Shown here: positions 52,686-61,757 of the stretch, one piece after another | How the letters are laid out: the number at the start of each line of letters is the position of its first letter | Numbering within the stretch: the first letter of the stretch is position 1 | From: Clostridiales bacterium UBA4039 | GTDB lineage: Bacteria; Bacillota; Clostridia; Lachnospirales; Vallitaleaceae | Assembly: GCA_002382805.1 (NCBI GenBank) | Contig: DGAD01000021.1 | Location: 11,444 to 75,443, forward strand | Direction: 5' to 3' | DNA: 64,000 nucleotides | Position numbers and translations under genes: made by a program | Notes under the pieces: generated by a model | What the model was told of the DNA's origin: nothing | Databases searched by the model: none | What the model saw: the letters and a program-made list of their open reading frames with translations, nothing else

Positions 52686-54041
52686 TTATTGATTGATTGC
52701 ACTTTCATGGTCTTCTATAAATGCTTCTATATCAAAACCATCCGCAAATAATGTCTGTACAAGCTCATTGTGGATTGTCGCAGGTTCTGAATCAAGAGAA
52801 GTATCCCACGCAAGAACACCTGTCTCGCCTTCACTTAACAATTCTTTGATTTGAATGAACAATGGGTTTAATCCGCTTTCATCAAAGTCACCTGTCCAAC
52901 CTGAGAATCCCGTTCCTGTCTCATAAGCCGCTTGTCCCATTTTTTCATTAATATAGATGGCAAATTCTGCAGCTTCTGCTGGGTAACTTGTCCCTTTATT
53001 TACCCAAAAAGATTCAATAAATCCACCGGCATAGTCCGAAGGATTACCTTTGCCTTCAATGACCGGAATATTAACGGCAACCACTTGGTCTGGATCAATT
53101 GTTGCTGTTGCATCGGTATACACTTGGTTCGCAAACCAGCTACCCATAAGGCGCATAGCCGCTTTTCCTGTAATAAATGCACTATTGGCATCATCATTTC
53201 CTGATTCAAGAGGGTTTTTGCCAAAGGCTCCCATGTCATAAAGTTCGCTAACTTTCTTAGCCGCCTCTTCATATCCTTGGGCTGTAAATGGCTTTTCACC
53301 TCGAAGCATTGCATTCACATCGTCACCACCAACTTCACGTAACGCCATTGCCTGATAAATAAATGCTGCATTCCAACCATCTTTGGCTCCTGCTGCAAAA
53401 GGTGTAACATCATCAAGTGCTAATAGCTTTTCTGAAGCACTTACAAGTTCTGCATAGGTTGTCGGAATCTTCGTACCCGCTTCATCAAATAAAGCTTTGT
53501 TGGCAAATAACGTCATATACCATGAAAACATGGGTACGGAAAACGTTTGACCGTTGTACTCAAATGCACCTGTTGATCCTGGTAAAATTCTTGCTTTAAC
53601 ATCATCCGTCAAGTAATCATCTAATGGTAATAAAGCATCTGCATTAACAAGTTTTCTTGCCATTCCTGCTCCCCAGTAGTAGAAGACATCAATACCGCTG
53701 GCACTACCTGCAAACTCTGCTGCTATTTTAGTTTTATACGCTTCGGTGTCTAGTGTTTCTGTATTAATCACTACGTTTGGATGTTCTGCTTCATAAGCTG
53801 CAACCGCTTCATCATAAAGCTTTTTTAATTCATTGGTATCATTAGACCACTGATGCCAAACGTTTAGTACAATCTCTTCGTCCGTTGTTGCTTGTGAATC
53901 ATCGGAGGTCTCTTCATTGACCGCTGCATTATCTGTTGTGCTCTCGTTCAAAGATGCATCATTATCTGCATTAGTACATCCAACAATTCCTGTCATCATG
54001 GCAACGACAAGTAATAACGTTATGATTTTTTTTACTTTCAT
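52686..54041 (-). CDS. Extracellular sugar-binding lipoprotein of ABC importer
   Basis: About 451 residues, solute-binding family 1 (CUT1). The lipoprotein signal peptide is MKVKKIITLLLVVAMMTGIV-GC with the lipid-modified Cys at about 22, followed by an Asp/Glu/Thr/Ser-rich linker to about residue 50. The mature domain has VLNVWHQWSNDTNELKKL and NTETLDTEAYKTKIAAEFAG, and later AMRLMGSWFANQVY. The ATG at 54041 with GAGGAG is chosen over 54068. It is the first gene of the operon with two permeases, and the sugar is unknown. Confidence 0.92.
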   Translation of the reverse strand: MKVKKIITLLLVVAMMTGIVGCTNADNDASLNESTTDNAAVNEETSDDSQATTDEEIVLNVWHQWSNDTNELKKLYDEAVAAYEAEHPNVVINTETLDTEAYKTKIAAEFAGSASGIDVFYYWGAGMARKLVNADALLPLDDYLTDDVKARILPGSTGAFEYNGQTFSVPMFSWYMTLFANKALFDEAGTKIPTTYAELVSASEKLLALDDVTPFAAGAKDGWNAAFIYQAMALREVGGDDVNAMLRGEKPFTAQGYEEAAKKVSELYDMGAFGKNPLESGNDDANSAFITGKAAMRLMGSWFANQVYTDATATIDPDQVVAVNIPVIEGKGNPSDYAGGFIESFWVNKGTSYPAEAAEFAIYINEKMGQAAYETGTGFSGWTGDFDESGLNPLFIQIKELLSEGETGVLAWDTSLDSEPATIHNELVQTLFADGFDIEAFIEDHESAINQ

Positions 54042-54117
54042 ATGTATCTCCTCTTCTTTTATCATCATATGCTACAATCGCTATCTTTTATCAAGCATGC
54101 TTAATGTTGATGATGTC

Positions 54118-54146
54118 ATTATACGGCAGAAGAGATAGCAACTCAA
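54118..54146 (-). promoter_or_regulatory. Promoter of the sugar ABC importer operon
   Basis: Minus strand TTGAGT (54146-54141), 17-bp spacer, TATAAT (54123-54118). The leader would be about 70 nt. The region just upstream carries TGACC and TCA-containing half sites, compatible with a response-regulator site for the YesN-like protein encoded next to it. Confidence 0.75.
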
Positions 54147-54177
54147 TTGACTATTTTGTGGTTAATGGTCACTTTTT

Positions 54178-55758
54178 TTACTCTCTGGATTCTTTATACT
54201 GTTTGACCGTCATCCCGATTTGTTTTTTAAAACAAATACTAAAGTAATGGGCGTTGTTAATGCCGATACGCTCGGCAATCTCATAAACTTTCAAATCGGT
54301 TGTATTAAGTAATCGAATGCTTTCATCAATACGCTTCTTCATAATATACGCCGTTAAGGATTGCCCCGTCTCTTGTTTAAACACACGACTCAGATAGGAG
54401 TCGTTGACATATATTTTTCCGGCAACATAGGCTAGTCCCATCTGCGGATCATAGATATCGGCTTCAATAACCTCTAACGCTTGTTCAATAACTTGTTTGC
54501 CTTTTTTAGGCTTTAAACGTTTGTTGTACTCCATCATCGCCTTTAATGTATCACGAATAATCACTTCCATCATAGCAATCGTCTCAATATTATCCACTCT
54601 CTGGTCAAAATCATGATACTTGCCAAGCGTTGCCAATGACTTACCATGCTTATGTAACACCGGCTCTGCTTTCGTTAGAATATTAATGGTCATAAATTTA
54701 AGCCACTGTAAATCCTGATTGCCTGATTCGCGAATTTGCTGAATATAATTATCGACAAATGCTTCTACTTGAGGTTCGAGACCATTTTGCACGGAAAACA
54801 AAAAATCGTCCCAATCCATAGCCGCTATATTTACCGTCTGCTTGCATCGAAGGTAATCCTCATACAAAATACATCGCGCCTCATCTAGCATCATCCGCGC
54901 ATGTAAAGCTTTATTCGCTTCTTGATAGGCTTGATGTATCCCTTCGTAACCTTTACACATCTGACTAATGCCCACATCAACTTTTGTGTTCAATAGATGT
55001 CCCACTTTGTCTCGCACCATATTCATCCGCTGAACAATAAGCTCATAATTTGGCAAGGAAAAATAGAGGATCAGATTCCCCAGATAATGTATAAAGGCAA
55101 TTTCTTCATCCAGTTGCATGGCTTCAATAATATCAAGAATTTTATAATGATAGTTTTTTTGCTGTTCTTCATCCAAACTCTGGTCTAATTGGACAATGCA
55201 GCAAACGCATTGTCCAATTAGATTACTATATCCATATGTATCTAACTTCGTCTTTGCTTCCGATTTGGCCACGTGGTTTTCTACCAAACGTTGTAAAAAG
55301 CTTTGTCGAAGAATTTCTTTGTTTTGATCAACAGAAGCCTTAAGTTGATCAATTTTTTGGATTTCTAACGCATCCGTCTCCATTTTCTGTTTTAGGGTTT
55401 GCATCACATCGCTGATATTTTGTATATTAATCGGTTTAAGCAAAAAGTCTTCAACACCTAGTCGGACAGCTTTTTGTGCATATTCAAAATCACGATACCC
55501 GGTGATTATAACAAATTTTGTTCCATAGTCCTTGAACTCTTTTTGTGCTTTTTCAATAAACTCTAATCCGTTAATATTTGGCATGTTAATATCGGTCAAT
55601 ACAATATCCGGTCGAGTTAGCGCCATAAGTTCAAGAGCTTTGGATCCCGTCTCTGCTTCCCCAATAATCTCAAAACCATGTTCTTCCCATGCAAATCCTT
55701 TTTTTATTAAAACCCGTTCTAGTTTTTCGTCATCTACAATAAGTACTTTAATTGACAT
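54178..55758 (-). CDS. YesN-type response regulator with AraC output domain
   Basis: A 526-residue response regulator. The N-terminal receiver has VLIVDDEKLERVLIKKG and the phosphoacceptor D56 in DIVLTDINMPN, with T/K sites VIITGYRDFEYA and FLLKPIN. Long helical linker (about 130-410). The C-terminal AraC domain shows YVAGKIYVNDSYLSRVFKQET and VYEIAERIGINNAHYFSICF. It is coupled with the histidine kinase gene (11-nt overlap) and directly precedes the sugar importer, which it probably activates. Confidence 0.92.
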   Translation of the reverse strand: MSIKVLIVDDEKLERVLIKKGFAWEEHGFEIIGEAETGSKALELMALTRPDIVLTDINMPNINGLEFIEKAQKEFKDYGTKFVIITGYRDFEYAQKAVRLGVEDFLLKPINIQNISDVMQTLKQKMETDALEIQKIDQLKASVDQNKEILRQSFLQRLVENHVAKSEAKTKLDTYGYSNLIGQCVCCIVQLDQSLDEEQQKNYHYKILDIIEAMQLDEEIAFIHYLGNLILYFSLPNYELIVQRMNMVRDKVGHLLNTKVDVGISQMCKGYEGIHQAYQEANKALHARMMLDEARCILYEDYLRCKQTVNIAAMDWDDFLFSVQNGLEPQVEAFVDNYIQQIRESGNQDLQWLKFMTINILTKAEPVLHKHGKSLATLGKYHDFDQRVDNIETIAMMEVIIRDTLKAMMEYNKRLKPKKGKQVIEQALEVIEADIYDPQMGLAYVAGKIYVNDSYLSRVFKQETGQSLTAYIMKKRIDESIRLLNTTDLKVYEIAERIGINNAHYFSICFKKQIGMTVKQYKESRE

Positions 55759-57535
55759 GTTGCTCCGCTCCTTCTATGCGCTTAATACGAATGGTAATCT
55801 CTGTTCCCTGACCGATTTCACTGTGTAGTGTTACCGGAGAAGATATATCATAATATAAAGAAATCCGTTGTATTAAGCTATATAATCCAAAGCCTGACTT
55901 GTTCACTCGATTTTTCCCTTTCAATACTTGTACAATACGCTCTTCGCTCATCCCAACGCCGTCATCATTGACGATAAAAATCATCTCATCTTCATCAATG
56001 TATCCTTTTATATATATGTTGCCGTCTCCTTCTCGTTGCTTGATGCCATGATAGACAGCATTTTCAATAACCGGTTGTAAAATCAGCTTTAACATCTTAT
56101 TGGCTTTCATTTCTTCTTCAATATCATAGTGCATCTTAATGCGATTATCATAGCGAATATTTAGTATGGTCATATAATTTTTCACACTACTTAGCTCATC
56201 TTCAACCGTTACCACTTCTTTTCCGCTATTTAGGCTGTTGCGATAAAAATTCCCAAGTGCCTGAATCAATTGAAAGCAGTTCTCATTATCTTCAATAAGA
56301 GCCAATGCAGAAGCCGCATCTAATGTGTTATATAAAAAATGTGGATTGATCTGAGCAAAGATAAGATCCAGTTCATTTTTTGCTATGATTTTTTCTTCTA
56401 CCTTGATTCGGTCAATATATTGTTTAATCGCATAAATCATATGATTATTTACACGCTTTAGAGATACAATTTCATTTTCAAAATCCGACGGAATGTCCAT
56501 CGGAACAAATTCGCCACGTTCTACTCGCTGCATATGTTTTTGAATTTTTGTTAACGGATTAAAAATCAGTCGCGTAAGGGCTATTGCACTCAAAAATACA
56601 ATAAGTGAATTAAAAATCAAGAATCCGATAATGGTTGACCAATAGGTATTTTGCATAATATTTTTACTATCTGTCTGCATCACACTAATAATCTTCCAAT
56701 CATTAATGCCCAAATCTTTTTGAATAAATATGGCATCTTTTCCCATGAATTGAATAGGTTCATAAGATGTGACTGCATCGATTCGATTCCTTATCGTATG
56801 ATATAATTCTTCTTTATGCTTTGTCGGTGAGATAATAAACTCCCCCGCGCCATTGACGATTGAAAAATTAAGGTTCCCATCTTGCGACACCTGTTCAAAG
56901 TATTTTTGAATAACCGATTCATCCATCATAATTAATAATGTCGCCAAATATTCATAGGTATTTACATCACCCACTTCGCGAACATATGTAATATAATTTT
57001 GCTCCGGTCGGCTTGTATACTGAATAATCTCTTCACTTTGATGTATAAAAAATCCATCGCCGTTGGCTTTTTCCATCTGTTTGAACCATTGTGTGTTTTT
57101 GTAATTTTGTGTATCAACTGCGATAGGACCTACTTTATAAGATTTATAATGACTGCCGTATGCATCAATGAGTACGACACTTGATATATATTTTCCTGAC
57201 AAAATCATATTGGAAAGACTACTTTGGACTGTTTGTAGGGTCGATGAAGAGATGTTACTTCCTTGAATAGACTTTAAGCTTTGCTGAATGTCCTTATCAA
57301 AGTATATAACATTGGAAAATTGCGTAATATTTTCAAAAATCAGTTCTAAGTTCCCCTCAAGAACGTTAATCGTCTGTAATCCCGCTTCTGCAATTTCTTT
57401 TTCCGTATTGCGCTCAAATACAGCATAAATCACTGTGATACCTATAAAAAAGGTTATTGCTAAAAGATTGATATATAAAATAATAATTTTTGTACGTATT
57501 TTCATATGTCGAATTCGCCGTAGTAAATGTTTCAT
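55748..57535 (-). CDS. YesM-type sensor histidine kinase
   Basis: A 595-residue membrane kinase. Two helices flank an extracellular dCache-like sensor (residues about 40-290), HAMP follows (NPLTKIQKHMQRVERGEF), then His_kinase with the phosphorylated His in FAQINPHFLYNTLDA (about 397) and an ATPase domain (LILQPVIENAVYHGIKQR, VNDDGVGMSEE, GFGLYSLIQRI, GQGTEITI). It forms the two-component system with the response regulator encoded downstream, likely sensing an oligosaccharide or a binding protein. A weak GGTGATAGG site precedes the start; a second Met lies at residue 11. Confidence 0.92.
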   Translation of the reverse strand: MKHLLRRIRHMKIRTKIIILYINLLAITFFIGITVIYAVFERNTEKEIAEAGLQTINVLEGNLELIFENITQFSNVIYFDKDIQQSLKSIQGSNISSSTLQTVQSSLSNMILSGKYISSVVLIDAYGSHYKSYKVGPIAVDTQNYKNTQWFKQMEKANGDGFFIHQSEEIIQYTSRPEQNYITYVREVGDVNTYEYLATLLIMMDESVIQKYFEQVSQDGNLNFSIVNGAGEFIISPTKHKEELYHTIRNRIDAVTSYEPIQFMGKDAIFIQKDLGINDWKIISVMQTDSKNIMQNTYWSTIIGFLIFNSLIVFLSAIALTRLIFNPLTKIQKHMQRVERGEFVPMDIPSDFENEIVSLKRVNNHMIYAIKQYIDRIKVEEKIIAKNELDLIFAQINPHFLYNTLDAASALALIEDNENCFQLIQALGNFYRNSLNSGKEVVTVEDELSSVKNYMTILNIRYDNRIKMHYDIEEEMKANKMLKLILQPVIENAVYHGIKQREGDGNIYIKGYIDEDEMIFIVNDDGVGMSEERIVQVLKGKNRVNKSGFGLYSLIQRISLYYDISSPVTLHSEIGQGTEITIRIKRIEGAEQHVN

Positions 57536-57623
57536 CCTATCACCACATTTCTATCGTGTTTCCTTATATTATACTATACTTATTTTTTTCTGTGCATGAA
57601 GATAGGTTATTATTTTTACCACT

Positions 57624-57643
57624 AAGGTCACTATTTTGACCTT
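57624..57643. promoter_or_regulatory. Inverted repeat upstream of kinase gene
   Basis: AAGGTCA (57624-57630) and TGACCTT (57637-57643) are perfect 7-bp arms with a 6-nt spacer, about 90 bp upstream of the kinase start and 50-70 bp upstream of a TATAAT (57573-57568, minus strand). Candidate regulator site, possibly autoregulation by the YesN-like protein. Confidence 0.5.
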
Positions 57644-57733
57644 TTATGTTTATTTTTCTTTAATTCGATGTTAATTTACAAATCATTCATACTTCTTGCA
57701 TACTATAGACATATTTCTCCTGTATTATAATAA

Positions 57734-57824
57734 CTGTAAGAAATAGTTACCTCTTACATATTAAATACTCTCCCCCTCATCCTTTACAATAGCACCAAGC
57801 TTTAAGCTTCGGTGCTCTTTTTTT
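57734..57824 (+). ncRNA. Predicted small RNA, copy 2
   Basis: The same element as at 48890-48980: over the first 67 nt only one base differs (AAATAG for AATTAG in the 5' hairpin loop), and the two have equal spacing between hairpin and terminator. 5' stem TGTAAGA (57735-57741) with TCTTACA (57752-57758); C-rich middle; terminator AGCACC (57791-57796) with GGTGCT (57811-57816), then seven T. The hairpin loop sequence of the terminator differs, with paired changes that keep the stem. A TATAAT lies upstream (57726-57731). The neighbour on the right is the end of a minus-strand gene. Confidence 0.7.
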
Positions 57825-57842
57825 ATGGATAAAACTATCTAC

Positions 57843-58922
57843 TTATCGAAGTGTCTGAGCGTTACTAACAATTAAACGGCTATACATAAACAATACTTCT
57901 TCTTCTCCTGTAAAACTAACATATTCACCAAGATAGTCTTTTGGCAAATATCTTGTATCAATTAAGGTTATTTTTCCATATTGTGGAATCAGTAGCGGAA
58001 CTAAACTACTGCTAAAGCTATCACCAAAAATGACCAGTTCTTTGTCACGTTTTGGATTTTCAATCTGAATCAGTGGAGATCCTCCAGATAAAAACACTTC
58101 ATATCCATCCCATCCATACAGCTTTTCTTCATCATAGACTTGACCTGACAAGTCCTTTTGCTGATAGTTTGTTATCACTATATCAAAAAAACTCTCATGC
58201 CGCATAAACTCGAGTATCTCAGGGTTAACCGGAAGCGCCCATTGTCCACCATATACACCAATAAAGTCTTCATACACCTGCGGTGTCCACTCTTCTTGAT
58301 TTATAGGCTCCATACCATCGATTTGTGTTGCCAAATAATTTATAAGCTTAAAAAGCTTCTCTTGCTTCCAATGGGTATCTGTGTAGTAGTAATCAGACAA
58401 CTCCAGTATTGAATGTACGTCGATATGTTTTGCTGTTGTAAGCTGTTCTTGAATCCACTCTTTTGTCTGTTCTTCTGTTGTTGCCCAGTATCTATCCTGG
58501 CTATAATAGCTCTTGTCAGGAATCATCGTAACATACGTCGGATTGTTTAAAAAATACTGTTCTTTAATTTCTTCTATATATGTTGTGAAACGTTGGATTT
58601 CTTCTTCTGTCGGCACATCATAAACTTTAAAGAAAAACTCCTCTTCAATCCATAAATCATTAACCATATTTTTCAAAAAAACCTTCTTTTCTGTCCATGT
58701 CTTTAATCCACGGAAAAAGTCACGAAATGGCATTTGATCCAAGGCATATTTTTCAAGGTCTTCCATATATTTTCCATCGACTAATGCATCCCAAGAAAAT
58801 TGAGGTCGCTGTTGTAAATGTCGGCGTTCAGCTTGTGATATGCTTGCCACCGGTGTAATAATTTGAGTCACTAAAACTAAGGCAAGTAATAGTTTAAAAC
58901 CTATAGCATATATTTTTTCCAT
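57843..58922 (-). CDS. DHHW/AlgX-like surface O-acylation protein
   Basis: A 359-residue protein with an N-terminal signal anchor (IGFKLLLALVLVTQIITPVA) and an SGNH-like extracytoplasmic domain. The serine motif is VIFGDSFSSSLVPLL near the C-terminus, and YYYTDTHWKQEKL is the DHHW-type motif. Such proteins work with a membrane O-acyltransferase to acetylate or acylate cell-wall polymers; the acyltransferase gene is 2 bp upstream. Polymer and acyl group are not known. Confidence 0.82.
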   Translation of the reverse strand: MEKIYAIGFKLLLALVLVTQIITPVASISQAERRHLQQRPQFSWDALVDGKYMEDLEKYALDQMPFRDFFRGLKTWTEKKVFLKNMVNDLWIEEEFFFKVYDVPTEEEIQRFTTYIEEIKEQYFLNNPTYVTMIPDKSYYSQDRYWATTEEQTKEWIQEQLTTAKHIDVHSILELSDYYYTDTHWKQEKLFKLINYLATQIDGMEPINQEEWTPQVYEDFIGVYGGQWALPVNPEILEFMRHESFFDIVITNYQQKDLSGQVYDEEKLYGWDGYEVFLSGGSPLIQIENPKRDKELVIFGDSFSSSLVPLLIPQYGKITLIDTRYLPKDYLGEYVSFTGEEEVLFMYSRLIVSNAQTLR

Positions 58923-58924
58923 AA

Positions 58925-60328
58925 TTAAAACCTAAAATACAAGAATGGATTAAATGAACCATCCACCAAGTACCCTGTTGTCATCATCATTAACATAAAA
59001 AGTGAAATTACTGCAATTGGAGAATATAATTTTTTTAACGTATTACTTCGACTTAATGTTTGAGCCCACCTCTTTGGCCATGATGTCGTTCCAATTCCAG
59101 CGATGAGAAAGGTAACGATATATTGACGCAGATCCATCATACTCTCTCGACTGACTAGCGGTATATCAAGTTGTCCAAACATTCCGCGAAATACTTCAAG
59201 CATATCTTGCGTCGATTCGTACTTAAATATCACAAAACTTACCAAGACAATCCCAAGGACATAGGCATGACAAAAAATTTTGGGTATCTTTTGTAACCAT
59301 TTTAGTCCTACAAACTTTTCAAAAATCAAAACAGCGCCAAAAAGCACACCCCATAAGACATAATTCCAACTGGCTCCATGCCAAAGCCCTGTCAAGAACC
59401 AGACTATTAAAATATTCAAGAACCAACGCTTTTTTGTGACCCGATTTCCACCGAGAGGGATATATACATAATCTCGAAACCACTGTCCTAGAGACATATG
59501 CCAACGACGCCAAAAATCAGTTATGCTTCTTGCCATGTAGGGATAATTGAAGTTTTCCGGAAAATGGAAACCAAACATTTTTCCTAAACCTATTGCCATA
59601 TCACTATACCCTGAAAAGTCAAAATAAATCTGAAAAACAAACCCAATCGCTCCCAGCCAATACTGTAATACTGACGGGTCACTAACCGATAATGTTTTTT
59701 CAACTAAAACAGCTAGTGTGTTGGCTAAAAGTACTTTTTTCCCCAATCCAACAACAAATCGCGATACACCTTCACCAAAAAGATCCAATGAATGAACTCG
59801 TTGTGTCAACTCTTTTTCAACAGATTTATACCGTACAATAGGTCCTGCAATCAGTTGAGGAAATAATGCAACAAACGTTCCTACACCTAAAAAACTTTTT
59901 TGTGCTTTAGCCTGACCACGATACACATCAATCGTATAACTCATTGTCTGAAAGGTGAAAAAGCTAATCCCTATAGGTAGGGGTATGTCAGGAATATCTA
60001 TGTTAATCGACAGCAAAGTATTTAAATTATCCACAATAAAGTTGCCATACTTAAAAAATACCAACAGCCCCAGATTCATTATAATGGAACGCACCAAAGC
60101 CCTTTTTGCTTTTGGCGTTCCACGATATCGCTCAATCGTACGACTATGAGTATAATCAATGATGGACGATAAAATCAATAGCAGGAAAAAAACAGGTTCC
60201 CCAGCAAAGTAGAAAATCAAACTACTGACAAATAGTGTAATATTCTTATAACGATATGGTGTTGCTGCATAGAGCAACAACACCACCGGCAAAAAATAAT
60301 ATATAAAACTAATACTTGAAAAAACCAT
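58925..60328 (-). CDS. MBOAT-family membrane O-acyltransferase (AlgI-like)
   Basis: A 467-residue polytopic membrane protein. Family motifs are FYFAGEPVFFLLLILSSI, YTIDVYRGQ, FPQLIAGPIVRY and DFWRRWHMSLGQWFRDYVYI, and the catalytic His is in FLTGLWHGASWNYVLWG. It would transfer an acyl group across the membrane to the SGNH/DHHW partner. Its start overlaps the stop of the DUF4358 lipoprotein gene (TAATG). Confidence 0.92.
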   Translation of the reverse strand: MVFSSISFIYYFLPVVLLLYAATPYRYKNITLFVSSLIFYFAGEPVFFLLLILSSIIDYTHSRTIERYRGTPKAKRALVRSIIMNLGLLVFFKYGNFIVDNLNTLLSINIDIPDIPLPIGISFFTFQTMSYTIDVYRGQAKAQKSFLGVGTFVALFPQLIAGPIVRYKSVEKELTQRVHSLDLFGEGVSRFVVGLGKKVLLANTLAVLVEKTLSVSDPSVLQYWLGAIGFVFQIYFDFSGYSDMAIGLGKMFGFHFPENFNYPYMARSITDFWRRWHMSLGQWFRDYVYIPLGGNRVTKKRWFLNILIVWFLTGLWHGASWNYVLWGVLFGAVLIFEKFVGLKWLQKIPKIFCHAYVLGIVLVSFVIFKYESTQDMLEVFRGMFGQLDIPLVSRESMMDLRQYIVTFLIAGIGTTSWPKRWAQTLSRSNTLKKLYSPIAVISLFMLMMMTTGYLVDGSFNPFLYFRF

Positions 60329-60915
60329 TATTGCATAATCTCTTTGAAGACATCCATTAATTCTTGACTATGTTCATCCATAATCAAAATAACATGGTTA
60401 CCGACATGGTCAACTAAAATATTTTCATCTTCAACAGCAACGCAAATCCACTTGCGTCCATCAACATTCGCTTTAATATCTGCTTTAATTGTCTCAATAT
60501 CTGCAGATGGATCAACAGTGAACAAAACTATTGAATGTGCTTGGCTCGTCATCATCGGCTCTGAAACAACCCCTTCAACAAATTCAAAATTCGTCACGCC
60601 AAGCATGTATTCCATATTTTCTTGTGTTAAGGGTTGCTTTACAAACTTAGGCCACTCTACATCCACTTTTTCATACATAGCATCAATGATATCTTCCATA
60701 GTCATGCCATCAACATCATCTTCTGTTACTTCATCTTCTGTTGCTTCATCTTCCGTTACTTCATCTTCCGTTACTTCATCTTCTGTTGCTTCATCTTCAA
60801 TCACTGTGTCTTCAATAACTTCGTCTTGCGTTTGATCTACATCTTTTCCGGCGCTACAGCCAGCTAATACAAATACCATCATTAAACTTAACATTACTAA
60901 TATTTTTTTCATCAT
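60328..60915 (-). CDS. DUF4358-type lipoprotein
   Basis: About 195 residues. Lipoprotein signal peptide with VFVLAGC (Cys near residue 20), then an acidic linker of repeated TEDEV/TEDEA units (about 35-65), then a DUF4358-like domain (MTMEDIIDAMYEKVD to the end, with a conserved-looking CVAVEDENIL). Genes of this family commonly sit with MBOAT and DHHW genes, as here, so it may help the surface acylation complex. The start is ATG at 60915 or 60912, 5-8 nt after AGAGG, and not the ATG at 60921, which abuts it. Confidence 0.78.
   Translation of the reverse strand: MMKKILVMLSLMMVFVLAGCSAGKDVDQTQDEVIEDTVIEDEATEDEVTEDEVTEDEATEDEVTEDDVDGMTMEDIIDAMYEKVDVEWPKFVKQPLTQENMEYMLGVTNFEFVEGVVSEPMMTSQAHSIVLFTVDPSADIETIKADIKANVDGRKWICVAVEDENILVDHVGNHVILIMDEHSQELMDVFKEIMQ
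60716..60798. repeat. 15-bp tandem repeats in lipoprotein gene
   Basis: About five copies of a 15-bp unit of the type TCATCTTCTGTTACT (plus strand), encoding TEDEV or TEDEA on the minus strand. The copies differ by one or two bases. In-frame copy-number change would lengthen or shorten the acidic linker. Confidence 0.75.
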
Positions 60916-60981
60916 TATCATTCCTCTTTCTTTTTTTACATTTTATTTTACAACTTTTGTTGTCATGCTTATGACGTATGT

Positions 60982-61004
60982 AAAAAAGAAAAGGTTCCCT
61001 TTTC
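60982..61004 (-). terminator. Terminator after TIGR03915 gene
   Basis: GAAAAGG (60988-60994) and CCTTTTC (60998-61004) form a 7-bp stem with a 3-nt loop; on the minus strand TTTTTT follows. It lies 7 bp after the stop of the DNA-metabolism gene. Confidence 0.8.
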
Positions 61005-61010
61005 AAAAAA

Positions 61011-61757
61011 TTATTTGAACTCCAGCAAATTTTTTTGATATTTTTTAGGCACAAAATTTTGCTGACACTTTGGATTATAGCGTCCTTCAATGGCTATGTG
61101 TTCAAAATATCCCTTCCACATTTTTTGCAACAACTCTTCTTGTTGATCTATAGGGTATTCAGCAAAAATACCTTTGTCATCCTCAGAACTAACCTCTTGA
61201 ATAATCCATCGTCCCTCGTTCGCCAATACTGCTTTTTTTCTTTTTATATCATGAATAATCACTTGCTCTTCTTGTAATCTATCTGAAAAATGGTCTGCAA
61301 TCAATGGCAATATATCATGATCTGGTTCAAATTTTGCATACAAAAAAGGACCGCGTTGTTCAAAACGAATTAATCCCAAAAAGCGGTGTGCTTCAAAACC
61401 AACTTTTCTATTTAGCTTGCGAATGTTAATAACAAAAGGCTCGCTATAATATTGATCAATTTTTTTCCCCAGCTTAAATGCATGCTTCAAATACTTAAGA
61501 ATATAACAATCTTTGTGATAATCATTGGACAAAAAAGTACGGTACAAGGCAATATACCCTTCATAGGAAAGCTTTTCACGTATAGCTCGCTCTACACGTT
61601 GTGCTTTTTCTTCATCTGTTACCACAAAACGTGTCTCATCAATAAGCGATCCTTGAAACACTGTTTTTCCATATATCTCTTGTATACGTTCCACATAATA
61701 ATGTTCAAATATGCAGGTCAAAAGCCCATAAAAACTATCATCATACAATAAAATCAT
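61011..61757 (-). CDS. TIGR03915-type DNA-metabolism protein
   Basis: A 248-residue protein with LLYDDSFYGLLTCIFEHYY at the N-terminus, KLNRKVGFEAHRFLGLIRFEQ in the middle, DHFSDRLQEEQVIIHDIKR and IAIEGRYNPKCQQNFVPKKY at the C-terminus. This pattern is that of the TIGR03915/DUF4130 family, which is almost always encoded with the TIGR03916 radical SAM protein and in some bacteria is fused to a uracil-DNA glycosylase domain. Here no glycosylase domain is attached. The start overlaps the radical SAM stop by 4 nt. Biochemical function is not established; a role in DNA modification or repair is proposed for the family. Confidence 0.82.
   Translation of the reverse strand: MILLYDDSFYGLLTCIFEHYYVERIQEIYGKTVFQGSLIDETRFVVTDEEKAQRVERAIREKLSYEGYIALYRTFLSNDYHKDCYILKYLKHAFKLGKKIDQYYSEPFVINIRKLNRKVGFEAHRFLGLIRFEQRGPFLYAKFEPDHDILPLIADHFSDRLQEEQVIIHDIKRKKAVLANEGRWIIQEVSSEDDKGIFAEYPIDQQEELLQKMWKGYFEHIAIEGRYNPKCQQNFVPKKYQKNLLEFK

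Noticed and set aside
60452..60835. 127-codon Ser/Val-rich plus-strand open frame
   Set aside because: Mirror of the acidic repeat region of the DUF4358 lipoprotein gene; low complexity.
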